Assembly: GCA_964604305.1 (NCBI GenBank)
Contig: CAZRYM010000098.1
Coordinates: forward strand, 1-7,331
DNA from: JASUTC01 sp964604305
GTDB taxonomy: Bacteria > Thermotogota > Thermotogae > MWEM01
DNA length: 7,331 nucleotides
Direction: 5' to 3'
This document shows, piece by piece, positions 1-5,832 of the stretch. Made by a program: the position numbers and the translations under genes. Within the stretch, counting starts at the first letter, position 1, and each line of letters begins with the position of its first letter. The notes under the pieces were generated by a model, which was not told the DNA's origin, did no database searches, and saw nothing but the letters and a program-made list of their open reading frames with translations.

Positions 1-624
1 ACCGGAAGCGTATTCTTGAGCGATGACCGCTTGATTGTCTTCTCCAAACATGTTCTTGGAATTGATCACATTCAAAAAAGCCTGAGATACTTCTTCACTG
101 TTATGGCAAAAATGTAGACCGTCAGCTCCCGCGCTTCTTGCCGGTTTGATCACAACGGGGAACTTGTTTTTGTCTTCTACCCATGCTTGCAATTTTTCTA
201 GGGAATCAAACAGTCCATATTCAAGCACGCACACACCCGCTTTGGAACAAGCTTCATACATTTCGAATTTATCACGCCTGGCATGGCTGAAAGACAGATC
301 ATTCCCCGGTAGGCCGAGGCGATTAGCCAGGTGATCAGCCAGCTCAACACCTGTTTCACATCCGGGAATGACTGCTTTGGGGTTGGTATGTTTTAACAGT
401 TCACATAGTTGTTCTATTGATTGTGTTCCATCCATAAATGTAGAGTAATATGAAGCTGTTTTTTCAAGTGACTTATTGGCTATTTGAGTTATCGGTGCTT
501 TCAGAGAATCCGGGGTTGTACGAACGTGAATAATTGAAAGACCTCTTTTTTTGAGTAGGGGTGGGTAAAAGATACCTGTAGAATAACCATCGACAACTAT
601 GACACTTTCTTGTGGATTAATCAT
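1..624 (-). CDS. ATP-grasp carboxylate-amine ligase, 3'-truncated by window edge
   Basis: The 208 visible residues are the N-terminal and central part of an ATP-grasp enzyme, a family that joins a carboxylate (often an amino acid) to an amine through an acyl-phosphate using ATP. A pre-ATP-grasp domain begins near residue 8 (VVDGYSTGIFYPPLLKKRG); the segment VIPGCETGVELADHLANRLG at about residues 88-107 is typical of L-amino-acid-ligase/BacD-like members. The nucleotide-binding core follows (FPVVIKPARSAGADG, about residues 158-172), with the conserved lysine in VIKP, then QEYASG at the edge. The metal-binding and catalytic end lies outside the window. Two ATGs are adjacent; the second (624) is preferred because GGGAGG then sits 5 bases upstream, against 2 for the first. 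The gene has its own promoter (733-741). The substrate cannot be told; a dipeptide-type ligase or another cytoplasmic ligase is possible. The family call is firm, the specificity open. Confidence 0.85.
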   Translation of the reverse strand, partial: MINPQESVIVVDGYSTGIFYPPLLKKRGLSIIHVRTTPDSLKAPITQIANKSLEKTASYYSTFMDGTQSIEQLCELLKHTNPKAVIPGCETGVELADHLANRLGLPGNDLSFSHARRDKFEMYEACSKAGVCVLEYGLFDSLEKLQAWVEDKNKFPVVIKPARSAGADGLHFCHNSEEVSQAFLNVINSKNMFGEDNQAVIAQEYASG

Positions 625-732
625 CATTTCCTCCCTTAGCCTTGAATTTCGTTAAATTTTTAAACTTTATAAAATTAGTTCCATACTTAGGAAAGACGGA
701 TTTAGTCTTGTTTTGAGAAAAAACATTCTTCG

Positions 733-741
733 ATTATAACA
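733..741 (-). promoter_or_regulatory. Extended -10 promoter of the ATP-grasp gene
   Basis: On the minus strand this reads TGTTATAAT, a perfect -10 hexamer with the upstream TG of an extended -10 element. No good -35 hexamer is present at 16-18 bases, as is common for extended -10 promoters. Transcription would start near 726, giving a leader of about 100 bases before the ATG at 624, in which I see no structured regulatory element. The same nine bases occur in the promoters at 3348-3356 and 3388-3396. Confidence 0.6.
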
Positions 742-796
742 TACTGGTTCATAAGGTATATGAATATGGTTAAAGGAATTGATTTTTTACGAGAAG

Positions 797-828
797 TGTA
801 TGGGAGTAGCGGCGTATACTCCCATACA
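797..828 (-). terminator. Strong hairpin after the sensor-like gene, possible terminator without a U tract
   Basis: GTATGGGAGTA (798-808) pairs perfectly with TACTCCCATAC (817-827), plus one more A-T pair (797/828), around an 8-base loop. It lies 19 bases past the stop codon of the upstream minus-strand gene and before the promoter of the next one, the right place for a terminator. Read on the minus strand, the 3' side is not U-rich (ACTTCTCGTAAAAAATC), so it does not meet the classical intrinsic-terminator pattern. It may be an mRNA 3'-end stabiliser or a factor-dependent stop. Confidence 0.45.
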
Positions 829-846
829 TCGTAAGGTTTCTTTCTT

Positions 847-3309
847 CTATTTCATCATCCTTGTGATGACCACTTTCCAGCTGTTGCCTTGGAATTCCAG
901 TGTGGTCCAATAGGCTTCTTTGCTAACGGCAATATTGCTTCCGGTTTCCAGGTAAGTATAGTTGCCATGGCCTTCTATTTGATTGATGATTTGTCTTCCC
1001 AAATCCTGAAGTTCCTTGTAATCTGAATAGATGCCTTCTTTGAAGAGGTTTGCGCTTATTTCTTCCCGGTCGATATCGTAGATGATGGTGCCATCTTGTT
1101 GCATAATCCAGATTTCGTAAACGGTGTTCTTTAGATTGTCTTGAATGATCTTACCGAAGAACTCATAGGGTTCGATGAGTATGCTTAGGGATCCTTTCCA
1201 TTCTCCGGTTTTATTGAATACCGGCCATTCCACATCGATACCATAGAGGTCTTCTTCTGTCATAAACAGTTTACTGACGACAGGTTTTTTTGTTTGGGCG
1301 ATTTGAATCATTTGTTGCTGATGGGAGATATCTGTGCCTTCAAGATATCGGTATTTTTCAGGAGTAAGATATTCCATGACCAAATCGGTATTGATATATG
1401 CAATATCAAAGGCGTACGGTGATTTGTTGTATAAGTGTGTCAGTATGCCTCGGATATCTTTGGGTAAATCATCAAAACCTGCAAAGATTCCACTGGCTTC
1501 CAGTAAATTTTCTTCCATTTGGCTGATCTTTTGCCTTAAAGCCTCTGTCACAGTTAATACGTGTTTTCTCATGTCCAGACTTGAAGAATTCTGTGAAAAG
1601 TCGAAGATTTTTTTTGCATAAACGTATTTCCATTCTGTGACATCCTGAGTGTCGAAAATACCGTAGTATAATCCTTTAGCATAAGTGAAGGCAATGGTTC
1701 CCGTTTCTTCCTGTCTTATTTTGGATAAGAATTCTTCACTTTCTCCGTTAAGAAGATCTTGTATAGAGGAGAAAAGGTAACTTTCATCACTGGATAAGAC
1801 TATTTTTTCTCCATTCAGAGCAAAATACACGGTGTCATTATCCAAATTCATCTTTTCGTTAAGATAGATATTTAGTGGTTCCATGTACAATGCCATTCCA
1901 ACAAAACCTGTTGGGTTTCCGGCTTTTAATGAAGGAACTGCGAATACACAAGATTTGATTCCGGTGGTTCGGCTGATAACGGGATATCCTTTGACTTTCT
2001 CATTGGCTAATAGTGTTTTGAAATAGGCTCTGTCGGAGATGTTTTCTCCGGTAAAATTCCGTATGTTTGTGAAATAACTGCCGTCGGGATTCGCATACAG
2101 GTAAATGCCCTGATAATCATATTCTTTATGGTCTCTTTCGATTACATCCAATCTTCTTTCAATATCTTTTCTTATTAATGGCCAATTTCCTTCTCTTGTG
2201 AAGGGTTTCAATGCCAGTTCGTTTAAGAAACTGAAAAGGTCTGTCATGATGTATCCCGGCATGAGTTGATAATAGTCAAGGGCGAGTCGATCCAGTCTGT
2301 CTAATGAGCTGATCAACACATCCGCTTTGTTTGCCAATTCTACAGGAACTCGCATGTTTTTGTCATGAGCCGTGTTCAAGTTGACGATACTCAATCCATC
2401 TTTCATGTCATTGAATGTGGAACGATAGGCAATGATTGGAAAGTCCGATGGTGATTTCCCTTGAATGGCAATTTGTAAAGCCATCTGCGCAGCGAGTGAA
2501 CCATGAAATTCAGGATTGGGAACAACTCCACAAAGGGCTCCATCGTAAATGATGTAGTCGGATAATCCAATGATGGGTTTGTCAGTCACCTGATTGATCA
2601 TGTCCATTGCACTTTTTGTACTGATAATGTTGCCTTTGGAATCTTTGAATTCTGTTGTTCGAATGAAGTAAAAGACGTTGGCGAATTTTTCCAGTATTTT
2701 GATGTCTTTTAATAATTTATCAAACTGTTCGTATTTGAAGAAACCAACCTCTTGAAATTCTCCCAGGTCTTGATTCTTTAAAAACTCTATGTATCCTTCT
2801 GTACTGCTTGTATCATCTCCAATAAAGGCAACGGTTTCGATTGTTGGATCAATTTGTTTGCACATATTCAGTGATTGTAAAGGAAAGGGACGTTCCAGTA
2901 TGCCGGTTGTTTTTTCATTGGGATAACCGTATACAGAAGGGGCGTTATTCACGCCGGAAAATATAATGGGAGTGTTGTTTTCTTCAGGAATCAAGTTGAC
3001 AAAGTACTGTTGTGCATTATCATCACAGGCGATGATTACATCAGGGTCAAAAGCCTTCATCTGTTCTAGGGCAATTTGACCTGATTTCACCTTCCACTGT
3101 TCATCTGTACGCAGTCTTGTGTCCATGTAATAAACCTCTGTTTCACATTCAGCGCTATTCAGTGTGTTTTGGACAGCGTTTGCAAGGGCTGAGTTCCAAG
3201 CATAATCCTTGTCATAACTATAAACGACAAATACTTTCGGAATTGCAGCAGACAATACAAGTCCGCATAACAATATGGCCGTTAGAATTAATATTAGTCT
3301 TTTTTTCAT
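847..3309 (-). CDS. Secreted ABC-type substrate-binding domain fused to two Cache-like sensor regions
   Basis: An 820-residue exported protein. Residues 1-22 are a signal peptide (MKKRLILILTAILLCGLVLS) without a proper lipobox, as Leu precedes the Cys. Residues 25-335 resemble the ABC_sub_bind/COG2984 periplasmic-binding family: VFVVYSYDKDYAWNSAL, DPDVIIACDDNAQQYF, TPIIFSGVNN and KPIIGLSDYII are its usual strand-loop blocks. Residues 340-580 look like a double Cache domain (ISDRAYFKTLL at 424-434; YPVISRTTG at 442-450; AVPSL then GFVGMALYMEPL). Residues 590-820 look like a second Cache-type region (GTIIYDIDREEI at 740-751; WKVVITR near the end). I see no C-terminal membrane helix and no HAMP, kinase, GGDEF or chemotaxis module, so it should act outside the cytoplasmic membrane, perhaps presenting a ligand to a partner; the uncleaved leader could also anchor it. 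The start at 3309 is chosen because GGAG lies 8 bases upstream; the GTG at 3318 overlaps that ribosome site. The ligand is unknown. It is transcribed alone, divergently from the B12 operon. Confidence 0.8.
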   Translation of the reverse strand: MKKRLILILTAILLCGLVLSAAIPKVFVVYSYDKDYAWNSALANAVQNTLNSAECETEVYYMDTRLRTDEQWKVKSGQIALEQMKAFDPDVIIACDDNAQQYFVNLIPEENNTPIIFSGVNNAPSVYGYPNEKTTGILERPFPLQSLNMCKQIDPTIETVAFIGDDTSSTEGYIEFLKNQDLGEFQEVGFFKYEQFDKLLKDIKILEKFANVFYFIRTTEFKDSKGNIISTKSAMDMINQVTDKPIIGLSDYIIYDGALCGVVPNPEFHGSLAAQMALQIAIQGKSPSDFPIIAYRSTFNDMKDGLSIVNLNTAHDKNMRVPVELANKADVLISSLDRLDRLALDYYQLMPGYIMTDLFSFLNELALKPFTREGNWPLIRKDIERRLDVIERDHKEYDYQGIYLYANPDGSYFTNIRNFTGENISDRAYFKTLLANEKVKGYPVISRTTGIKSCVFAVPSLKAGNPTGFVGMALYMEPLNIYLNEKMNLDNDTVYFALNGEKIVLSSDESYLFSSIQDLLNGESEEFLSKIRQEETGTIAFTYAKGLYYGIFDTQDVTEWKYVYAKKIFDFSQNSSSLDMRKHVLTVTEALRQKISQMEENLLEASGIFAGFDDLPKDIRGILTHLYNKSPYAFDIAYINTDLVMEYLTPEKYRYLEGTDISHQQQMIQIAQTKKPVVSKLFMTEEDLYGIDVEWPVFNKTGEWKGSLSILIEPYEFFGKIIQDNLKNTVYEIWIMQQDGTIIYDIDREEISANLFKEGIYSDYKELQDLGRQIINQIEGHGNYTYLETGSNIAVSKEAYWTTLEFQGNSWKVVITRMMK

Positions 3310-3347
3310 TTTTTTCACTCCTTTTGTTCGTCATGAAGAATATAACA

Positions 3348-3356
3348 ATTATAACA
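3348..3356 (-). promoter_or_regulatory. Extended -10 promoter of the sensor-like gene
   Basis: The minus strand reads TGTTATAAT within TATGTTATAATTG, matching the element at 733-741 over eleven bases (TATGTTATAAT). The -35 position (3371-3376 with a 17-base spacer) is weak (ATGTGT) and overlaps the -35 hexamer of the divergent btuF promoter. Predicted start near 3341, about 30 bases before the ATG at 3309. Confidence 0.6.
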
Positions 3357-3367
3357 TAGGTTTGAAG

Positions 3368-3396
3368 TGGACACATTCATGCTTTTCTGTTATAAT
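3368..3396 (+). promoter_or_regulatory. Sigma70-type promoter of the btuF-btuC operon
   Basis: TGGACA (3368-3373, five of six consensus bases) and TATAAT (3391-3396, perfect) are separated by 17 bases, and TG one base upstream makes the -10 an extended one. Transcription is predicted to start at about 3403, so the RNA would begin with AACCTCC, just ahead of the riboswitch P1 stem. This is the strongest promoter in the window. Confidence 0.85.
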
Positions 3397-3402
3397 CACA
3401 AT

Positions 3403-3584
3403 AACCTCCATCTTTTGTATCAAGGGAAACCGGTGAAAATCCGGTACGGGGACGCCACTGTAAAGGGTACTGAGAATCTTTATCGAACTTGAACGTTTTA
3501 GTTCAAAGTCACTGTGAGAAATCTCATGGGAAGGCTTGATTCGAGGGTTAATCCCTAAGTCAGGAGACCTGTTAGAAAGGATGG
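3403..3584 (+). promoter_or_regulatory. Cobalamin (B12) riboswitch aptamer
   Basis: The conserved core of the cobalamin riboswitch is readable: AAGGGAAACCGGTGAAAATC (3422-3441), GCCACTGTAA (3454-3463), and the B12 box TAAGTCAGGAGACCTG (3556-3571). P1 closes the structure: CCATCTTTT (3408-3416) pairs with AAAGGATGG (3576-3584), eight Watson-Crick pairs and one G-U. Between the conserved blocks are peripheral hairpins, CTTGAAC/GTTCAA around 3488-3505 and AGGG/CCCT at 3545-3557. It lies directly upstream of a corrinoid-type binding protein and permease, the expected target. Known members bind adenosyl- or other cobalamins and usually switch expression off; which form this one prefers cannot be read from sequence. 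Confidence 0.93.
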
Positions 3585-3636
3585 AAAAACGCCCTCCGAA
3601 TCCGGGGGACATTTCATATTTTTAGGAGGTTTTACA
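3585..3636 (+). promoter_or_regulatory. Expression platform and ribosome site of btuF
   Basis: This stretch joins the aptamer to the GTG start. The ribosome site GGAGGTT (3625-3631) has two possible partners: CCTCC at 3593-3597 (5 pairs) and AACCTCC at 3403-3409, the predicted 5' end of the RNA (7 perfect pairs). A small stem CCCTC/GGGGG (3592-3596 with 3604-3608) competes with the first and could be a P13-like hairpin. A T run (ATTTTTA) lies just before the ribosome site, but the stem before it is short, so I favour control of translation over termination. Which pairing forms with ligand is inference. Confidence 0.6.
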
Positions 3637-4524
3637 GTGAAAAGATTTTTACTTACGCTTTTCTTAATGCTCGTTGTTCTTAGTGTCTTTTCTTTCTCAA
3701 TCGTCGATGATCTTGGCAGAGTAGTTGAAATTGAAGGAACACCCGAAAAGGTTGTGGTTGGGGCTCCTGTTTTTACCGATTATCTTGTTAGACTTGGTGT
3801 TTCCGACAAGATAGTAGGGGTTACAGATTACGATCCCTTTGATGCTGAAAAAATAGGTCTTTCGACTCCATTGAACATCGAAAAAATCGTGTCCATGAAA
3901 CCTGATATTGTCTTTGTCGCTGGAGGTTACCAGGGTCCTGAAACCTATAAACTGGAAAAGTTTGATTTGACAGTGGTGTGTTTGAACCCCACCAATATCG
4001 ATTCTATTTTCAGAACTATGAATATCATTGCAGCGATTTTTGATGAAACTGAAAAAGGACAAAAATTGGTTGAAGAGGCAAACCGGAGGATGTTAAGCAT
4101 TTCGAGAGACCGGGCTTACAAGATTCCCATCGAAGAGAGAAAAACAGTTTTTTATGCCATGATAGCCGGTAATGAGATCAAGGACCTTTGGACATGTGGT
4201 CAGGGATCTTTTTTGAACGAGGTTATTTCGTTGGCAGGCGGTGTGAACATCACAGGGAATTACTCCGGTGCAAACGGCTGGCTTCCCATCAGTGTGGAAT
4301 TCGTTGCCGGTAAGAATCCGGATGCGATTTTGGTTCCTTATTATTACGAAGGCAACGAGAAGGCATCCGAGAAAGTTATCAGAGGTTTTTCTCCCTGGAA
4401 TAATTTAAACGCCGTCAAAAACAGTGAAATATATGGCATTAACGGGGATAAATCCAACCACGCCAACTTCAATCTCATCGATCTTATGGAGGAAATCTAC
4501 AATAAACTTTACGGAGATAATTAA
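3637..4524 (+). CDS. btuF: Corrinoid/vitamin B12 ABC importer, periplasmic binding protein
   Basis: A 295-residue class III periplasmic binding protein (Peripla_BP_2, PF01497), which captures cobalamin or a related corrinoid outside the membrane and delivers it to the permease. Residues 1-21 are a signal peptide with no lipobox cysteine. Family blocks follow: VDDLGRVVEIEGTPEKVVVG (23-42), the first half of the lobe (LGVSDKIVGVTDYDP, 53-67), IEKIVSMKPDIVFVAGG (81-97), the long linker helix around 123-155, and the second lobe with WTCGQGSFLNEVISLAGGVN (185-204) and NPDAILVPYYYEG (227-239). The start is GTG at 3637, with GGAGG seven bases upstream. The family alone also covers siderophore and haem binders; the cobalamin riboswitch in the leader is what points to B12. 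btuC begins two bases after the stop. Expression should fall when cobalamin is plentiful. Confidence 0.9.
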   Translation: MKRFLLTLFLMLVVLSVFSFSIVDDLGRVVEIEGTPEKVVVGAPVFTDYLVRLGVSDKIVGVTDYDPFDAEKIGLSTPLNIEKIVSMKPDIVFVAGGYQGPETYKLEKFDLTVVCLNPTNIDSIFRTMNIIAAIFDETEKGQKLVEEANRRMLSISRDRAYKIPIEERKTVFYAMIAGNEIKDLWTCGQGSFLNEVISLAGGVNITGNYSGANGWLPISVEFVAGKNPDAILVPYYYEGNEKASEKVIRGFSPWNNLNAVKNSEIYGINGDKSNHANFNLIDLMEEIYNKLYGDN

Positions 4525-4538
4525 CGTTGAGACAACGT
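4524..4538 (+). promoter_or_regulatory. Hairpin enclosing the btuC TTG start codon
   Basis: ACGTTG (4524-4529) pairs perfectly with CAACGT (4533-4538) across an AGA loop. The TTG start (4527-4529) is in the stem and the btuF stop codon ends at its foot. A ribosome finishing btuF would open it, giving a simple route for translational coupling. The likely ribosome site is GGAG at 4513-4516, ten bases upstream and inside btuF. Confidence 0.5.
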
Positions 4539-5567
4539 ACTTTCAAATTTTTTGGATTACGTAAGGGAGGAGGGTTATTAGCCCTCCTCCTGGTAATCTT
4601 TGTTTTTATACTCTTTTTATTCGTTAACCTTTCTATTGGAACGATTAAGATTCCCATTGCCGAATTAATCAGATTTTTCACGTTTAATGAAATGGAAAAT
4701 CCCATTTTTAAAACGATTCTTTTCGATATACGTCTTCCAAGGATTTTACTTGGACTTTTTTCTGGTGCCATTTTGGCCGTTGCGGGAAACATGTTTCAGG
4801 CTCTCTTAAGAAATCCCCTGGCAGATCCTTATATTCTGGGTGTCTCCTCGGGAGCAGCATTTGGTACAGTGCTAACCATAGCGCTTTTCGGTTCCGGTGG
4901 CATCCTGCCGGCAATCTTTTATAACTTGCCGTTGATGGCTTTTGGCTTTGCCCTACTCGTCGCATTTGGAACTTACTTTATCGCAAAAAAAGGTGGAAAG
5001 ATCCCGGTTGTGGATTTGATTCTTTCCGGAGTCATTATGAATTTCCTTTTCAACGCAGGAACAACCTTTATCATTGTCTTTGGCTGGAGAAACGTTCAAC
5101 AAGCTTCATTCTGGTTGATGGGTTCTCTCTCCGGTGCCATGTGGGAGAAGGTCAACAGTATGGCAATCGTTGCAGTTGGCGGTGTTGTAATTGGGGTTGT
5201 ACTTTCAAACAGTTTGAACGCAATCTCCTTAGGTGAAGAAGAAGCGATGAATGTAGGTGTGAATGTAGAGAAATTGAAAATTTTTATTTTTATCACCGGC
5301 ACAATGATGACGGCTTATACCGTTACAGCAACCGGCCTTGTGGGGTTTGTCGGTTTGATTATGCCTCATACGGCTCGACTAATCGTAGGCCCCAATCACA
5401 AAATGTCCGTACCGGCCAGCGCTATCCTCGGCGCTATTTTTCTAACCACCTGCGATACAATTGCTCGATCTGCCTTTCAACCTTCAGAGATGCCCCTTGG
5501 TACAATCACGGCTCTTATCGGAGCTCCGATTTTTATCTTTTTGCTTCGGAAGAGTAGGAAACGATAA
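4527..5567 (+). CDS. btuC: Corrinoid/vitamin B12 ABC importer, membrane permease
   Basis: A 346-residue FecCD-family (PF01032) permease, the usual full length, with alternating hydrophobic segments consistent with about ten membrane helices. It forms the channel subunit that receives corrinoid from BtuF. Family marks are RLPR (69-72), GNMFQALLRNPLADPYILG (87-105) followed by VSSGA, SFWLMGSLSG (194-203), the cytoplasmic coupling stretch GEEEAMNVGVNV (236-247), GLVGFVGLIMPHTARL (270-285) and the C-terminal EMPLGTITALIGAPIFIFLL. The start is a TTG two bases after the btuF stop, with GGAG ten bases upstream; no better in-frame start gives an intact first helix. Siderophore permeases share this family, so the B12 role rests on the riboswitch and btuF. 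The ATPase normally found next (btuD) is absent: the following 260 bases hold a repeat and a promoter region, so the ATPase must come from elsewhere. Confidence 0.9.
   Translation: MRQRTFKFFGLRKGGGLLALLLVIFVFILFLFVNLSIGTIKIPIAELIRFFTFNEMENPIFKTILFDIRLPRILLGLFSGAILAVAGNMFQALLRNPLADPYILGVSSGAAFGTVLTIALFGSGGILPAIFYNLPLMAFGFALLVAFGTYFIAKKGGKIPVVDLILSGVIMNFLFNAGTTFIIVFGWRNVQQASFWLMGSLSGAMWEKVNSMAIVAVGGVVIGVVLSNSLNAISLGEEEAMNVGVNVEKLKIFIFITGTMMTAYTVTATGLVGFVGLIMPHTARLIVGPNHKMSVPASAILGAIFLTTCDTIARSAFQPSEMPLGTITALIGAPIFIFLLRKSRKR
4565..4591 (+). promoter_or_regulatory. Strong GC hairpin inside the 5' end of btuC
   Basis: GGAGGAGGG (4566-4574) pairs with CCCTCCTCC (4582-4590), nine Watson-Crick pairs plus a G-U at the base, around a 7-base loop. 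It lies about 38 bases into the coding sequence. It contains a second ribosome-site-like GGAGG that is hidden in the stem and has no suitable start after it. It could pause ribosomes, mark an RNA processing point, or lower btuC output relative to btuF. It encodes the KGGGLLALLLV junction of the first helix, so it could also be a by-product of codon choice. Confidence 0.5.
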
Positions 5568-5605
5568 GCAAAAAAATCCTTTTCATTCTGTTTATTTAGA
5601 TAAAA

Positions 5606-5671
5606 GAGGGGACAGGAGCCTTGATTATGGGTTAAGCTTGCTTAACCTTGTATCAAGGGGCCTGTCCCCTC
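5606..5671. repeat. REP-like palindrome, copy 1 (long form)
   Basis: A 66-base imperfect palindrome 38 bases after btuC. The outer stem GAGGGGACAGG/CCTGTCCCCTC has 11 perfect pairs; a 2x2 internal loop follows, then CCTTGAT/ATCAAGG (7 pairs), a 4x4 internal loop, and GGTTAAG/CTTAACC (7 pairs) capped by CTTG. Copies 2 and 3 (6390-6419, 6450-6495) share the outer stem. Such palindromes are known in many bacteria as REP elements, often moved by REP-associated tyrosine transposases (RAYT); none is encoded here. It may also end or protect the btuF-btuC transcript, although no T run follows. Confidence 0.8.
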
Positions 5672-5673
5672 GG

Positions 5674-5832
5674 TGATTTAAATTGGGCCCTCCCCTACAA
5701 AAGATTGAAAAACTCAACAGGAATTGGGTCCCCTCCGGAATTGGGATCGCTGTGATTTTCTAATCTTATTCTAAGGTTGGTGTTCTACAATATGATTGTA
5801 GTTTAAAACACTTATCTTAGGAGGTTATGAGT
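5674..5832 (+). promoter_or_regulatory. Leader region of the small repeat protein, with a 17-base dyad
   Basis: About 160 bases without a gene. CTACAAT (5785-5791) and ATTGTAG (5795-5801) form a perfect inverted repeat spaced by ATG, which could be an operator or a small stem. Two -10-like hexamers overlap it, TACAAT (5786-5791) and TATGAT (5791-5796), but neither has a convincing -35. Farther left, three short AATTGGG copies (5681, 5722, 5739) occur in a GC-richer patch, perhaps decayed repeat material. The ribosome site AGGAGG is at 5819-5824. Confidence 0.4.

Noticed and set aside
146..334. A 62-codon plus-strand frame antisense to the ATP-grasp gene
   Set aside because: The minus-strand frame reads through as a clear ATP-grasp protein, so this is its shadow.
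1334..1621. A 95-codon plus-strand open frame inside the sensor-like gene
   Set aside because: The opposite frame encodes a well-formed 820-residue protein with a signal peptide and family blocks; this frame has no ribosome site or recognisable motif.
3310..3318. GTG at 3318 as start of the sensor-like protein
   Set aside because: Its first base is the last base of the GGAG ribosome site; the ATG at 3309 has an 8-base spacing.
3349..3612. An 87-codon open frame on the minus strand across the riboswitch
   Set aside because: It overlaps the conserved cobalamin aptamer and the divergent promoters and has no recognisable protein features; it is an antisense by-product of the RNA element.
5461..5676. 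A 71-codon plus-strand frame overlapping the end of btuC and the first palindrome
   Set aside because: It starts inside conserved btuC sequence in another frame and ends in the palindrome, so its translated sequence has no independent support.
5827..5832. ATG at 5827 as start of the small secreted protein
   Set aside because: Only two bases separate it from AGGAGG, while the ATG at 5833 has eight and begins a standard MKK signal peptide.
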